This document shows, piece by piece, positions 1 through 8,271 of a stretch of 64,000 nucleotides of DNA (the first letter of the stretch is position 1; every line of letters begins with the position of its first letter). The stretch is from an uncultured Pelagibacteraceae bacterium (GTDB lineage: Bacteria; Pseudomonadota; Alphaproteobacteria; Pelagibacterales; Pelagibacteraceae), in assembly GCA_902563575.1 (NCBI GenBank), contig CACEXV010000003.1:1-64000 (forward strand), given 5' to 3'. A program made the position numbers and the translations under genes. The notes beneath the pieces were generated by a model that saw nothing but the letters and a program-made list of their open reading frames with translations, had not been told where the DNA came from and did no database searches.

Positions 1-441
1 TTTGCTTCTAGACTCGCCATTTATAGGTTTGTTATTAAAAATATAATCTCTTTTCCAATCGTGAATTAATTCTCCTTTATCAAATACCATTAAACTAGAG
101 ATATCTCTGTAATATACATAATCATAAATTTCTTTTGGAAGAGGTTTTATATTTTTTTTAATTGGTCTGATTGTTTTTTTTGCTGGTTGTATTACAATTC
201 TTTTTAACCCTCCATTATTTTTGTGATCTCTATTTTTCAAACTTGCTTTTCGATAATAGCCATGAGCCCAATAATCGTGTCTTTCAGTGCAAAACTTGCA
301 ATCATTAGGAGGGTATTCTGCTTTTGGAAAATCCTTCTTCCATCTTTCTAACGAAGGAGACCATTTATTTTTTGGTGGTGTTGCAATTAAGGTGGTGCTC
401 CACAACAAACCCAGAACCATGATCGCTAAAAGTTTTTTCAT
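1..441 (-). CDS. Exported protein, probable beta-lactamase-related serine hydrolase (partial, 3' end beyond the window)
   Basis: Only the first 147 codons are visible; the frame stays open to the window edge. It begins with a signal peptide (MKKLLAIMVLGLLWSTTLIA) and continues with a basic mature region carrying two cysteines (residues about 48-51, CKFC). The last visible residues read GESRSK, a possible S-x-x-K nucleophile motif, after the segment SLMVFDKGELIHDWKRD, which resembles the strand-turn-strand before the catalytic serine in class C beta-lactamase-like esterases and DD-peptidases. That family call is inference from a partial protein. The start codon overlaps the stop of the next gene upstream by one base (TAATG), so it is the last gene of a three-gene set. 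Confidence 0.45.
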   Translation of the reverse strand, partial: MKKLLAIMVLGLLWSTTLIATPPKNKWSPSLERWKKDFPKAEYPPNDCKFCTERHDYWAHGYYRKASLKNRDHKNNGGLKRIVIQPAKKTIRPIKKNIKPLPKEIYDYVYYRDISSLMVFDKGELIHDWKRDYIFNNKPINGESRSK

Positions 442-1709
442 TAATTCATACACTTTGGTTCAAATCCAAAGTTTCTATCTACAAAATAAACTGATTTTTT
501 TGATTTCCACATTCTATCATTTGCAACTATAGTATGATCTCTGTCTGTGTACTTTTTAATTAGCCAGTCTAGAGATATAGCCATCTGGTGTGTGTGATAA
601 TTTGCGTGCGCTTGATCTTTTGTAAAGTTCTGTAACCCCGATGGATCTTTACGTTCTCTGTATTTTTTAAGATCAGTAAGTCCCAAGTTCAGTATATCGA
701 CAGTTCTATCTATTCTTTGCTTTAATTCTTTTGGAAACTCCTTATAGCCCCATAGTTCAGCTATTGCATAAAGTCCTAATAAATTATTTACACCCTGAGA
801 ATGATACCAGACATCTCTAACACCTCTGAAACTGTTATTATGAATATATCCATCTTGATACACAACTTTACCGGCTTTACTAATTCCTTTTTTAATCCAT
901 TCTGCTACGGAACCTGGTTCATCTTTCCAGGCCAAATACGATAGCACAGAGATAGTTCCATCAGCCATTTGTATAAAACCTCTTGCATGTTTCTTTGATG
1001 TAAGTTCTTTTTCAGCCCACGGCTTGATATATTTTTTGTACAAAGTATCAATATACTCATCAATAATTTTATATTGTTCTTTAGTAAATTGATCTCTCAT
1101 TAAGTATGCTTGTTGAATATAGGTAGCTCCATATATTTGAGCTTCATGCGGTCTGTGAGAAATACAAGGTTTGTTACCTTTGGCTTTGGCTCCTCCATAA
1201 CATAGTCTATCAACTTTACCTTCATCTTTTAGTTTACTAATTTCTTTAGAAGTTAAAGTATTTAACATCACACCTGCTTCTGCCCAGGCTAGCATAACTT
1301 CAGCAATAATCGGACCATGTTCCTTCATTTTGTTATCTACGATTGCTGTTACAATGGCTCCGTGCAGTAATGCCAACCTATTAGAATGTTTTTCGTGATT
1401 AACATATATGCTGTTTGATCTTTGTTCGTGATCTTTGTTCCAATCATACTTAGTAAGTTTCATTAAATGATCATAGTTGTTTCCTTGTAATTCAGGATTT
1501 TTTGATTTGCTAACATGTGTTATTGAAAGATCTAAGTCCCAGCCTGCTTTACCCCAACTGCCATAACCATGTACACCTTTTAGCGAACAATTTTTTTTTG
1601 TGAGTTCATTTGCAAAGAAGTATTTCGGAATAACAATATCATTTTTCTTTGCGTAAGTATTCCCACTGCACAACAAACCCAGAACTACGATCCCTAAAAA
1701 TTTTTTCAT
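441..1709 (-). CDS. Secreted alginate lyase-like protein (putative polysaccharide lyase)
   Basis: A 422-residue protein with a signal peptide ending near NTYA (residue 20). The mature part is rich in helices with repeated aromatic and histidine residues. A segment with WYHSQGVNNLLGLYAIAELWG (about residue 305-325) resembles the conserved Asn-Asn/His/Trp region of alpha/alpha-toroid alginate lyases. Two cysteine-containing stretches (LCYGG, KPCISH) lie mid-protein. I recognise the general fold pattern rather than a firm family, so the lyase activity and substrate are inferred. It overlaps its neighbours on both sides by one base (TAATG junctions), and its first 45 bases are nearly the same as those of both neighbours although the mature proteins are unrelated. 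Confidence 0.5.
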   Translation of the reverse strand: MKKFLGIVVLGLLCSGNTYAKKNDIVIPKYFFANELTKKNCSLKGVHGYGSWGKAGWDLDLSITHVSKSKNPELQGNNYDHLMKLTKYDWNKDHEQRSNSIYVNHEKHSNRLALLHGAIVTAIVDNKMKEHGPIIAEVMLAWAEAGVMLNTLTSKEISKLKDEGKVDRLCYGGAKAKGNKPCISHRPHEAQIYGATYIQQAYLMRDQFTKEQYKIIDEYIDTLYKKYIKPWAEKELTSKKHARGFIQMADGTISVLSYLAWKDEPGSVAEWIKKGISKAGKVVYQDGYIHNNSFRGVRDVWYHSQGVNNLLGLYAIAELWGYKEFPKELKQRIDRTVDILNLGLTDLKKYRERKDPSGLQNFTKDQAHANYHTHQMAISLDWLIKKYTDRDHTIVANDRMWKSKKSVYFVDRNFGFEPKCMN

Positions 1710-2548
1710 TAGTTTATATATTCTTTAATGATAGATCCAATTGTTGCCATAGACCTTAATCCGTGACCTCCATCAATAATATGTAACTTAACTTGTAGTT
1801 TTTTCTTTTTAAGTAAATCATAATAATATTTTGAAACTCCTGGAGCTGTATTTTTATCATCTTTTCCAACAATTAATATGTTGAGAGATTTTAAATCTAT
1901 ATCTTTATAATTGAAACTTGGTGAGTTTTTTTTTAATTCTTTCAATTGAGATTTGGTTTCCCATTTTTTACCGTTGCTTAGTTTTTTTCTAGTTTCCCAG
2001 TCACACGGGCAAGAGATCAAAATATTTATATCAACTAATCCTGGTACTTTTCCATGAATAGTACCTCCCTGATAAGCTCCTCCAGAATGACCAATTAAAA
2101 TTAGTTTTTTTGGTTTATAATATTTTTTAAGATTTTGTAATGCAGGTGCTAGTATTTGAAAATTTTTCCAATCATAATTTACCACTGTACTCTTTATAGC
2201 GTTACGAGGTCCTGATGAATATCTATCCTCTTCACTACTGCCTCTTTCTCTAATAAAGTAACCAGGTCTTGCAAAAAGAAAAATATTGTTATTATCGTTT
2301 ATTAATTCTTTTGCAAATCTAATTTGACTTTTTTTGGGTATTCCTGGTCTTGGAGAATTAGGACTACCATCACCATGAAGAAATACTATTAAGTTTTTTT
2401 TACCCTTTTCAATCTTTCCTAAATTTAAAATTGCTATACATTTGTTTTTACCTGCTGATATATATTTTATGAAATCCTCTTTTTCACAAGCATTAGAGTT
2501 TCCACTCAACAGCAAACCTAGAACCACGATCCCTAAAAGTTTTTTCAT
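1709..2548 (-). CDS. Secreted alpha/beta hydrolase
   Basis: A 279-residue alpha/beta-hydrolase-fold protein with a signal peptide (first 20 residues, ending NSNA). The oxyanion-hole segment FLHGDG is at about 57-62, the nucleophile elbow GHSGG at 153-157 (Ser155), a likely acid in VGKDDK near 226, and the catalytic histidine in DGGHG (His262). It is an esterase or peptidase-like hydrolase acting outside the cytoplasm; the substrate is not evident. It is first in a three-gene TAATG-linked set with the lyase-like and serine-hydrolase-like genes, so all three may act on the same extracellular material (inference). Confidence 0.7.
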   Translation of the reverse strand: MKKLLGIVVLGLLLSGNSNACEKEDFIKYISAGKNKCIAILNLGKIEKGKKNLIVFLHGDGSPNSPRPGIPKKSQIRFAKELINDNNNIFLFARPGYFIRERGSSEEDRYSSGPRNAIKSTVVNYDWKNFQILAPALQNLKKYYKPKKLILIGHSGGAYQGGTIHGKVPGLVDINILISCPCDWETRKKLSNGKKWETKSQLKELKKNSPSFNYKDIDLKSLNILIVGKDDKNTAPGVSKYYYDLLKKKKLQVKLHIIDGGHGLRSMATIGSIIKEYIN

Positions 2549-2574
2549 AATTGTAATCTATAACATTATATCTT

Positions 2575-2596
2575 CATGTACGAGGCATGTACGAGA
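2575..2596. repeat. 11-bp tandem direct repeat
   Basis: Two adjacent copies of CATGTACGAGG, the second ending in A instead of G. It lies in the leader of the hydrolase gene that starts at 2548, 27-48 bases ahead of the start codon. The rest of 2549-2787 shows only the tRNA fragment and AT-rich sequence. It could be an operator or a replication slip; nothing else identifies it. Confidence 0.5.
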
Positions 2597-2714
2597 ATAT
2601 AATAATTAAATTAGTTTGATTTTCTAATCTTAATTGAAAGGTGAATTAAAGTTGTGTGATTTTATAGGATGTTTTAGACTTCCTTGGACTACCACGGACT
2701 GACTTTAACTTCTA

Positions 2715-2762
2715 TCCCTCGTCTTTTAAGTCCTTTGTGTCTACCAATTTCACCACGAGGGC
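2715..2762 (-). pseudogene. tRNA-Leu(TAA) 5'-half fragment
   Basis: Read on the minus strand from 2762, the sequence matches the 5' half of a bacterial tRNA-Leu: acceptor strand GCCCTCG, D-arm GGTGAAATTGGTAGACAC, then the anticodon stem/loop AAGGACTTAAAA with anticodon TAA. After the anticodon loop the expected TCCTT strand, long variable arm and T-arm are missing. Instead CGAGGGA follows within two bases, which could still pair with the acceptor strand. No T-loop (GGTTCRA) or CCA occurs further downstream before the next gene. This is a broken tRNA: either an internal deletion or a half left at an integration boundary in the anticodon loop. Confidence 0.65.
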
Positions 2763-2787
2763 TTTTTAATTATATATCTTTTATATA

Positions 2788-3693
2788 TTAACTTAAAAAT
2801 CTCAAGCTTTTTTCTACAACATTTCCATTAGTTGTTTTTAATGAAACCTTAATATTCTTATCTAGTCTCATGTCTTTACCTTCTTTCCAAATACCAGCGG
2901 CTAAGTGGATTATACCTATTTCTTGATGTGGAATATAAGGTTCTCTAAAGATATCATTTTGTTGATCATATATTGGGAGTAAATGACTTGTTATCCAATT
3001 ATGACTGATTGGTAAAAATTCCGTTTTAACATTATCTAAATAAACTGAAATATTTATTGCCAAACCTTCGGATCCGAAAACTCTTCCTTTTGATAATGTT
3101 TTTTTTAAATTATTTTGCCAACTTTCCCATATTGGTGATTTTCTTTTTAAAGAAAATACTCCAATGTTAAGATGAGGTGCGAAAGCTAATTTTCGAGCAT
3201 CATTTTCAGATATGCCAGATGATTTTGCGTGTTTATAGTTTTGAGTTTTTATTGATGCAAATTTACCAAAAATCCAATTTACTCTCGCTAAAATCCTGTA
3301 GCCTGGTCCTATTGATTGTGTAATACCTAGTTTATTGTCATCACAGGCTTTGAAATAATTCTCAACACATCCCCACGAGTTAACCCAAGCATCGCAGTCT
3401 ATCCATAAAAACTTTTCATATTCTGGAAAATATTTTGGAAGAAATGCTCGAGACACTTGACTTTTTAACCATTCTTTATTTTTTTTATAGAATGGTAAAT
3501 CAATATCCCATTCGGCTTTCTTAATAACCGTAACCTTTTTTTTTAATATGTCTAGTTGATTATCCTTTAATCCAGCATCCAATATACAAATAGAAATATT
3601 CTTGCTTTGAGGAAATCTCTTTATTGAATTAATCAACTCAAGTAAAAGTTCAAAATAGTTACTGTCAGCTAAAGATACGATTGCTCTATTCAT
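2788..3693 (-). CDS. Glycosyltransferase, family 8-like
   Basis: A 301-residue cytoplasmic protein with a GT-A-like layout. An N-terminal nucleotide-binding segment (AIVSLADSNYFELLLELINSI) is followed by a metal-binding D-x-D in LWIDCDAW (D99, D101), and HLAAGIWKEGK near residue 265 matches the C-terminal His-Gly-Lys region of GT8 enzymes. It likely transfers a sugar from a nucleotide-sugar to a surface glycan; donor and acceptor are unknown. The start codon overlaps the stop of the CinA-like gene by four bases. It is the last gene before the tRNA-Leu fragment. Confidence 0.65.
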   Translation of the reverse strand: MNRAIVSLADSNYFELLLELINSIKRFPQSKNISICILDAGLKDNQLDILKKKVTVIKKAEWDIDLPFYKKNKEWLKSQVSRAFLPKYFPEYEKFLWIDCDAWVNSWGCVENYFKACDDNKLGITQSIGPGYRILARVNWIFGKFASIKTQNYKHAKSSGISENDARKLAFAPHLNIGVFSLKRKSPIWESWQNNLKKTLSKGRVFGSEGLAINISVYLDNVKTEFLPISHNWITSHLLPIYDQQNDIFREPYIPHQEIGIIHLAAGIWKEGKDMRLDKNIKVSLKTTNGNVVEKSLRFLS

Positions 3694-4457
3694 ACTCTAC
3701 TTATATTAAATTCTTTAATCTTTTTCTTCTTAAATATTTTATTTAAATTAATTAAGCATTTTTGAAGATAAGTTAGACTAGTTGATCTTATTACCACTGA
3801 CACCCCTACTCTTCCAAGTCTAAAGAAAGGGTAACTACCTATTGAAACTTGTCTTTTATATTTTTTTTGGATTTGCGCTAATTCTTTAGAAATATTGCTT
3901 TCTACTGTTAAAACATTTAATGTTTTGCTATGAGTTTTCGATCCTTTAATTAAAAATTTTTTGGCATTTTCAATCATAGATTTTAATATTGACGGGACCC
4001 CAGGTAAACAGAATACATTTTTAATTTTAAATCCTGGCGCTGCACTAGACGGATTATAAATTAAAGAAGAAGAAATTGGCATCTTTGCCATTTTTTTTCT
4101 TCCATCATTAAATTTTTTTTTTCCATAATAGTTTTCAAGTATTCGATAAGCTTCTTTATGATAACCGTACTTTATCTTAAAGGCTTTTGATATCGATTTT
4201 GCTGTTATATCATCATGAGTGGGTCCTATACCACCAGTTGTAAAGACATAATGGAAATTTTTACTCAATTCCTTAACTGTTTTTATAATATTTTTTTCTA
4301 TGTCTGAAATTACTCTAACCTCTCTAACGCTTATCCCACAACTTTCATTTAGCCAATTTGATAGAAATGAAACATTTAAATCCTGGGTTCTACCTGAGAG
4401 TATTTCATCCCCAATGATTAAAATGGCTGCATTTACTTTTTTGTTTTTTTTATTCAT
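3690..4457 (-). CDS. CinA-like molybdopterin-binding domain protein
   Basis: A 255-residue protein consisting of the MoaB/MogA-type domain found at the N-terminus of CinA. It has the opening strand AAILIIGDEILSGR (residues 10-23) and the ligand loop TTGGIGPTHDD (74-83). The C-terminal nicotinamide-nucleotide amidase domain of full CinA is absent, as in many stand-alone COG1058 proteins. In E. coli-type CinA this region is linked to pyridine-nucleotide recycling; the activity of the stand-alone form is uncertain. Its start lies only 10 bases from the divergent sfsA start. Confidence 0.75.
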   Translation of the reverse strand: MNKKNKKVNAAILIIGDEILSGRTQDLNVSFLSNWLNESCGISVREVRVISDIEKNIIKTVKELSKNFHYVFTTGGIGPTHDDITAKSISKAFKIKYGYHKEAYRILENYYGKKKFNDGRKKMAKMPISSSLIYNPSSAAPGFKIKNVFCLPGVPSILKSMIENAKKFLIKGSKTHSKTLNVLTVESNISKELAQIQKKYKRQVSIGSYPFFRLGRVGVSVVIRSTSLTYLQKCLINLNKIFKKKKIKEFNISRV

Positions 4458-4467
4458 ATTAATTAAA

Positions 4468-5169
4468 ATGAATTTTGAAAGTAAACTAATATCAGGTAAA
4501 TTTTTAAAAAGATATAAGCGTTTTTTTGTTGATATAAAAATGAAAGAAACAGTTATAACGGCTCACTGTCCAAATACTGGATCTATGATGGGTTTGTTAA
4601 AAGAGGGAAATAAAGTATGGGTTTCTAAATCTCAAAACCCCAATAGAAAGTTAAAGTATACTCTTGAAATCATTGAAGTTGAAAAAAATAAAGTTGGAAT
4701 TAATACACATTCAACAAATAAGATATTTTTAAAAGCCTTGAAAGATAAAAAATTAAAAATTTTTAATAATTTTCAACTCATTAAAACCGAGGAAAAATAT
4801 AATAAAAATACTAGATTTGATTTCCTTCTTAAAGATTATAAAAAAAAATTATTTATAGAAATTAAAAATGTAACACTTTTAAGAAAAAAAGGTATAGGAG
4901 AATTCCCAGACTCTATTACAGCAAGAGGTTCTAAACATATAAACGAATTAGTAAATGCAAGTAGAGATGGTTATGAGGTATACTTAATTTTCGTAATTCA
5001 ACGGGAAGATTGCAAATCTTTTCGAATAGCTAAAGATATTGATGTGGATTATTACAATACTTTAAAAAAAGCTATAAAAAATAAATTAAAAGTGCTCTGC
5101 TACGATTGTAAATTTTCATCAAAAGGAATATCAATTAATAAAAGTATAGATTTTAAATTAGATGATTAA
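4468..5169 (+). CDS. sfsA: SfsA family DNA-binding / nuclease-like protein
   Basis: A 233-residue SfsA protein. The N-terminal OB-like part contains the family signature HCPNTGSM (about 32-39). The C-terminal nuclease-like fold has D-x-n-E-x-K residues in RFDFLL, FIEIKNVTL and FPDSITARGSKH. SfsA proteins are described as sugar-fermentation stimulation proteins with DNA/RNA nuclease features; the physiological role is unclear. I chose the ATG at 4468 because it begins where family members begin; any earlier start would lie inside the divergent CinA-like gene. The gene overlaps map by eight bases. Confidence 0.85.
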   Translation: MNFESKLISGKFLKRYKRFFVDIKMKETVITAHCPNTGSMMGLLKEGNKVWVSKSQNPNRKLKYTLEIIEVEKNKVGINTHSTNKIFLKALKDKKLKIFNNFQLIKTEEKYNKNTRFDFLLKDYKKKLFIEIKNVTLLRKKGIGEFPDSITARGSKHINELVNASRDGYEVYLIFVIQREDCKSFRIAKDIDVDYYNTLKKAIKNKLKVLCYDCKFSSKGISINKSIDFKLDD

Positions 5170-5944
5170 TATATACGATAATCAAAGCTTTGAAAAAGTT
5201 CGAGAAGCAGGATCTGTTGCCTCCGGAGCTCTTGATGAAGTTTATAAAATTATAAAACCTGGGATAAGTACAAATAAAATAGATGAGATTTGTTATGAAT
5301 TTTTAAACGACAATAATTCATATTCGGCACCTTTATATTATCGAGGTTATCCTAAGTCATGCTGCACTTCAATAAACCATACTGTATGTCATGGTGTACC
5401 AAGCGAAAAAACCCTAAAAGATGGAGACATTGTAAACGTTGATGTTACAGCATTTAAAAATGGTTGGCACGGAGATACTAGTAGAATGTTTTTAGTTGGA
5501 GATGTTTCGGTAAAAGCATTAAATTTAGTTAAAGCAACATATGACTCTATGATGAAAGCGATTGAAATTTTAAAAGATGGAATCGCGCTAGGAGACATCG
5601 GCGCAACAATACAAGAACATGTCGAGAAAGAGGGATTTTCAGTAGTAAGAGATTTTTGTGGTCACGGTGTAGGAAAAAAATTTCATGAAGAGCCAAATAT
5701 TTTGCATTATGGGAAAAGAGGTGAAGGATTAAAAATTAAAGAGGGAATGATATTTACAATAGAACCAATGATTAACTACGGTAAATTTGAAACAAAAGTA
5801 CTTCAGGATGGATGGACTGCTGTTACAAGAGATAAGTCTTTATCGGCACAATTTGAACATACTGTTGGAATAAAAAAGAATGGATATGAAATTTTTACAC
5901 TTTCAAAAAAAGGTTTAGATTTCCCTCCAAATAAAAATGATTGA
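5162..5944 (+). CDS. map: Type I methionine aminopeptidase
   Basis: A 260-residue enzyme that removes the initiator methionine from new proteins in the cytosol. The five metal ligands are in place: D94 (NVDVT), D105 (HGDTSRMF), H168 (GHGVGKKFHEEP), E201 (TIEPMI) and E232 (QFEHTVGI). The substrate-binding HGVP motif is at 77-80. It lacks an N-terminal zinc-finger extension, so it is the short bacterial form. It overlaps sfsA and purB by eight bases each, which indicates translational coupling at the head of the purine run. Confidence 0.95.
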   Translation: MINIYDNQSFEKVREAGSVASGALDEVYKIIKPGISTNKIDEICYEFLNDNNSYSAPLYYRGYPKSCCTSINHTVCHGVPSEKTLKDGDIVNVDVTAFKNGWHGDTSRMFLVGDVSVKALNLVKATYDSMMKAIEILKDGIALGDIGATIQEHVEKEGFSVVRDFCGHGVGKKFHEEPNILHYGKRGEGLKIKEGMIFTIEPMINYGKFETKVLQDGWTAVTRDKSLSAQFEHTVGIKKNGYEIFTLSKKGLDFPPNKND

Positions 5945-7232
5945 AAGATATTCTAGAAAAGAACTAAAAGAAATTTGGTCAGATTATAATCGTTACACTA
6001 TCTGGCTTGAAATCGAAATCGCTGCCGCAGAAGCTATGGAAAAATTAAAGATCATTCCAAGGGGTGTGTCTAAGGCAGTAAAAAAAAAGGGCAAGATTAA
6101 TGTTAAAAGAATTTTACAAATTGAAGAAAAAGTCAAACACGATATTATAGCTTTCTTAACCTCTATTACTGAGAGGGTTGGTCCATTGGGTAAATATCTT
6201 CATAAAGGTATGACATCATCTGATGTGTTAGATACTTGCTTTAATCTTCAGCTAAAGCAGTCTGGGGAAATTTTATTAAAAGATTTAAATGTGTTGATTT
6301 CAACTTTGAAAAAACAGGCGATAAAAAATAAATTTACAATTTGTGTTGGCAGAAGTCATGGAATTCACGCTGAACCGGTAACATTTGGTTTGAAAATGTT
6401 GTCTTTTTATCAGGAGTTTCTGAGAAATAAAAAAAGATTGGAGGCAGCTATAGATGAAATATCAACCTGTGCTATTTCAGGTGCAGTAGGAACTTTTGCT
6501 AATATAGATCCTCGAGTGGAAAAATATGTGGCCAAAAAATTAGGTCTTTCAGTTGAGCCGATTTCTACTCAAGTTATACCAAGAGATAGACATGCTTTTT
6601 ATTTTTCTGCATTGGGCATAATAGCTAGTTCAATTGAACGACTTTCAACTGAAATTCGCCATCTTCAAAGAACAGAAGTATCAGAAGTAGAGGAGTTTTT
6701 TGGTAAATCTCAAAAAGGTTCATCAGCAATGCCGCACAAAAAAAACCCAATACTTAGTGAAAACTTGACTGGACTATCCAGATTAATAAGGTCAAGTGTT
6801 ATACCGTCTTTGGAGAATGTAGCTTTGTGGCATGAGAGAGATATTTCTCACTCTGCCGTTGAAAGAAATATTGGTCCGGATGCTAACACCGCTTTAGATT
6901 TTGCACTCGTGAGACTTAATAGTGTTGTAAAAAACTTAAACGTTTATCCAAAAAAAATGAGAAAGAATTTGGATATAACCAAAGGTTTATTTTTTTCTCA
7001 ACGAGTGTTATTAGAGCTTACAAATAATGGTCTTAGTAGAGAGCAGGCCTATTCTATAGTTCAAAAAAATGCGATGAAAGCGTGGAATAACCAGGCCACT
7101 TTTCTAGAAGTTTTGTTAAAAGATAAGAGTGTATCAAAAAAAATACCTGTTAATAAACTAAAACAACTGTTTAATTTTAGTTATCATACAAAAAAAATTA
7201 ATATAATTTTCAATAGAAGCTTAAGAAAATAG
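5937..7232 (+). CDS. purB: Adenylosuccinate lyase
   Basis: A 431-residue member of the fumarase/aspartase superfamily. It releases fumarate at two points of purine synthesis (SAICAR to AICAR, adenylosuccinate to AMP). The superfamily signature with SSAMPHKKNP lies at about 261-270, with the catalytic His region GRSHGIHAEP near 139 and TSSDVLDT near 94. It is the first gene of a purB-purC-purS-purQ-purL run, all on the same strand and tightly spaced. Confidence 0.95.
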   Translation: MIERYSRKELKEIWSDYNRYTIWLEIEIAAAEAMEKLKIIPRGVSKAVKKKGKINVKRILQIEEKVKHDIIAFLTSITERVGPLGKYLHKGMTSSDVLDTCFNLQLKQSGEILLKDLNVLISTLKKQAIKNKFTICVGRSHGIHAEPVTFGLKMLSFYQEFLRNKKRLEAAIDEISTCAISGAVGTFANIDPRVEKYVAKKLGLSVEPISTQVIPRDRHAFYFSALGIIASSIERLSTEIRHLQRTEVSEVEEFFGKSQKGSSAMPHKKNPILSENLTGLSRLIRSSVIPSLENVALWHERDISHSAVERNIGPDANTALDFALVRLNSVVKNLNVYPKKMRKNLDITKGLFFSQRVLLELTNNGLSREQAYSIVQKNAMKAWNNQATFLEVLLKDKSVSKKIPVNKLKQLFNFSYHTKKINIIFNRSLRK

Positions 7233-7238
7233 TCGATC

Positions 7239-8030
7239 ATGAATAAAGGTAAAAAAATATACGAGGGCAAAGCAAAAATAATTTATGCCACTAACGATAA
7301 GCAACTGGTAATCCAACACTTCAAGGATGATGCAACGGCTTTTAATAACTTAAAAAAAGCAAAAATTGAGGGCAAGGGAGTTTTAAATAACAGAATTTCA
7401 GAGCATTTGCTATTAAGCTTAAGCCAATGTGGTATTAAAACACATCTTATAAAGAGACTCAATATGAGGGAGCAGTTAATAAAAAAAGCAGAGATAATTC
7501 CTGTAGAAATAATTGTCAGGAATCTTGCAACAGGCTCTCTAACAAAAAGATTGGGTATTACAGAGGGAACTATATTAAGTAAGCCTCTTATAGAGTATTG
7601 TTACAAAAGTGATGACCTCGGAGATCCATTGGTTTCAATAGATCACATATTTGAATTCAATTGGGCAGATAGAAAGGAAATTGAAACTATTAATGAGTTG
7701 TCTTTAAGAATAAATGATATTTTAACCGGTATGTTTAAAGCTATTAATATCAAATTAGTTGATTTTAAACTTGAATTCGGTAGAGCATGGAACAAAGATA
7801 AAGATAAAAATGAAATCATTTTAGCTGATGAAATTAGTCCAGATACTTGCAGACTTTGGGATGCTAAAACTGAAAAAAAACTTGATAAAGACAGATTTAG
7901 AAAAGACTTGGGCAATATAATACAAAGTTACCAGGAGGTAGCGAGAAGGCTTGGAATAATGCCAGAAGAAACTAATATAAAGGAAGTCAATTTCGGAAAA
8001 CCGACCTCTGTAAAGTTTAAAAAGAAGTAA
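7239..8030 (+). CDS. purC: SAICAR synthetase
   Basis: A 263-residue phosphoribosylaminoimidazole-succinocarboxamide synthase that ligates aspartate to CAIR using ATP. It opens with [14 protein letters not shown], the glycine-rich nucleotide loop of the family. Further on are [12 protein letters not shown] (about 90-101), a substrate loop, and [10 protein letters not shown] (about 167-176) and [15 protein letters not shown] (about 190-204), the metal and ATP residues. Full length for the family. It begins six bases after purB. Confidence 0.95.
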   Translation: MNKGKKIYEGKAKIIYATNDKQLVIQHFKDDATAFNNLKKAKIEGKGVLNNRISEHLLLSLSQCGIKTHLIKRLNMREQLIKKAEIIPVEIIVRNLATGSLTKRLGITEGTILSKPLIEYCYKSDDLGDPLVSIDHIFEFNWADRKEIETINELSLRINDILTGMFKAINIKLVDFKLEFGRAWNKDKDKNEIILADEISPDTCRLWDAKTEKKLDKDRFRKDLGNIIQSYQEVARRLGIMPEETNIKEVNFGKPTSVKFKKK

Positions 8031-8031
8031 A

Positions 8032-8271
8032 TTGAAAGTAGCAGTAACTATAACTTTAAAGAAAGACGTTCTTGATCCTCAAGGTAAGGTAGTTTTGCAT
8101 ACGCTTCAAAATATGGGTATGAAAACCCTCAGCAATATCAGGCAAGGTAAATATTTTGAGATTGAAATTGAAGAAACAAATCAAGAAATAGTAAAAAAAG
8201 ATGTTGATAGTATGTGTAAAAAACTTTTAGCAAATTTAATAATTGAAGATTATAAGATTGACATTATCTGA
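8032..8271 (+). CDS. purS: FGAM synthase PurS subunit
   Basis: A 79-residue protein of the PurS fold. It bridges PurQ and the short PurL so that ammonia from glutamine reaches the FGAR site. The typical family segments KKDVLDPQGKVV, LQNMGMKTLSNIRQGKYFEI and KKLLANLIIEDYKI are all present. The start is TTG at 8032, one base after the purC stop; no ATG is available at the N-terminal position. Its stop overlaps the purQ start. Its presence fits the 726-residue PurL, which needs separate PurS and PurQ. Confidence 0.93.
   Translation: MKVAVTITLKKDVLDPQGKVVLHTLQNMGMKTLSNIRQGKYFEIEIEETNQEIVKKDVDSMCKKLLANLIIEDYKIDII

Noticed and set aside
2690-2762. A complete tRNA-Leu(TAA), possibly with an intron
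   Set aside because: The 5' half is good, but no TCCTT anticodon-stem complement, T-loop or CCA end follows in the next 180 bases, and the distance is too short for a known group I intron.
4300-4467. 56-residue N-terminal extension of SfsA
   Set aside because: It lies wholly inside the divergent CinA-like gene and has no SfsA similarity; the ATG at 4468 fits the family.
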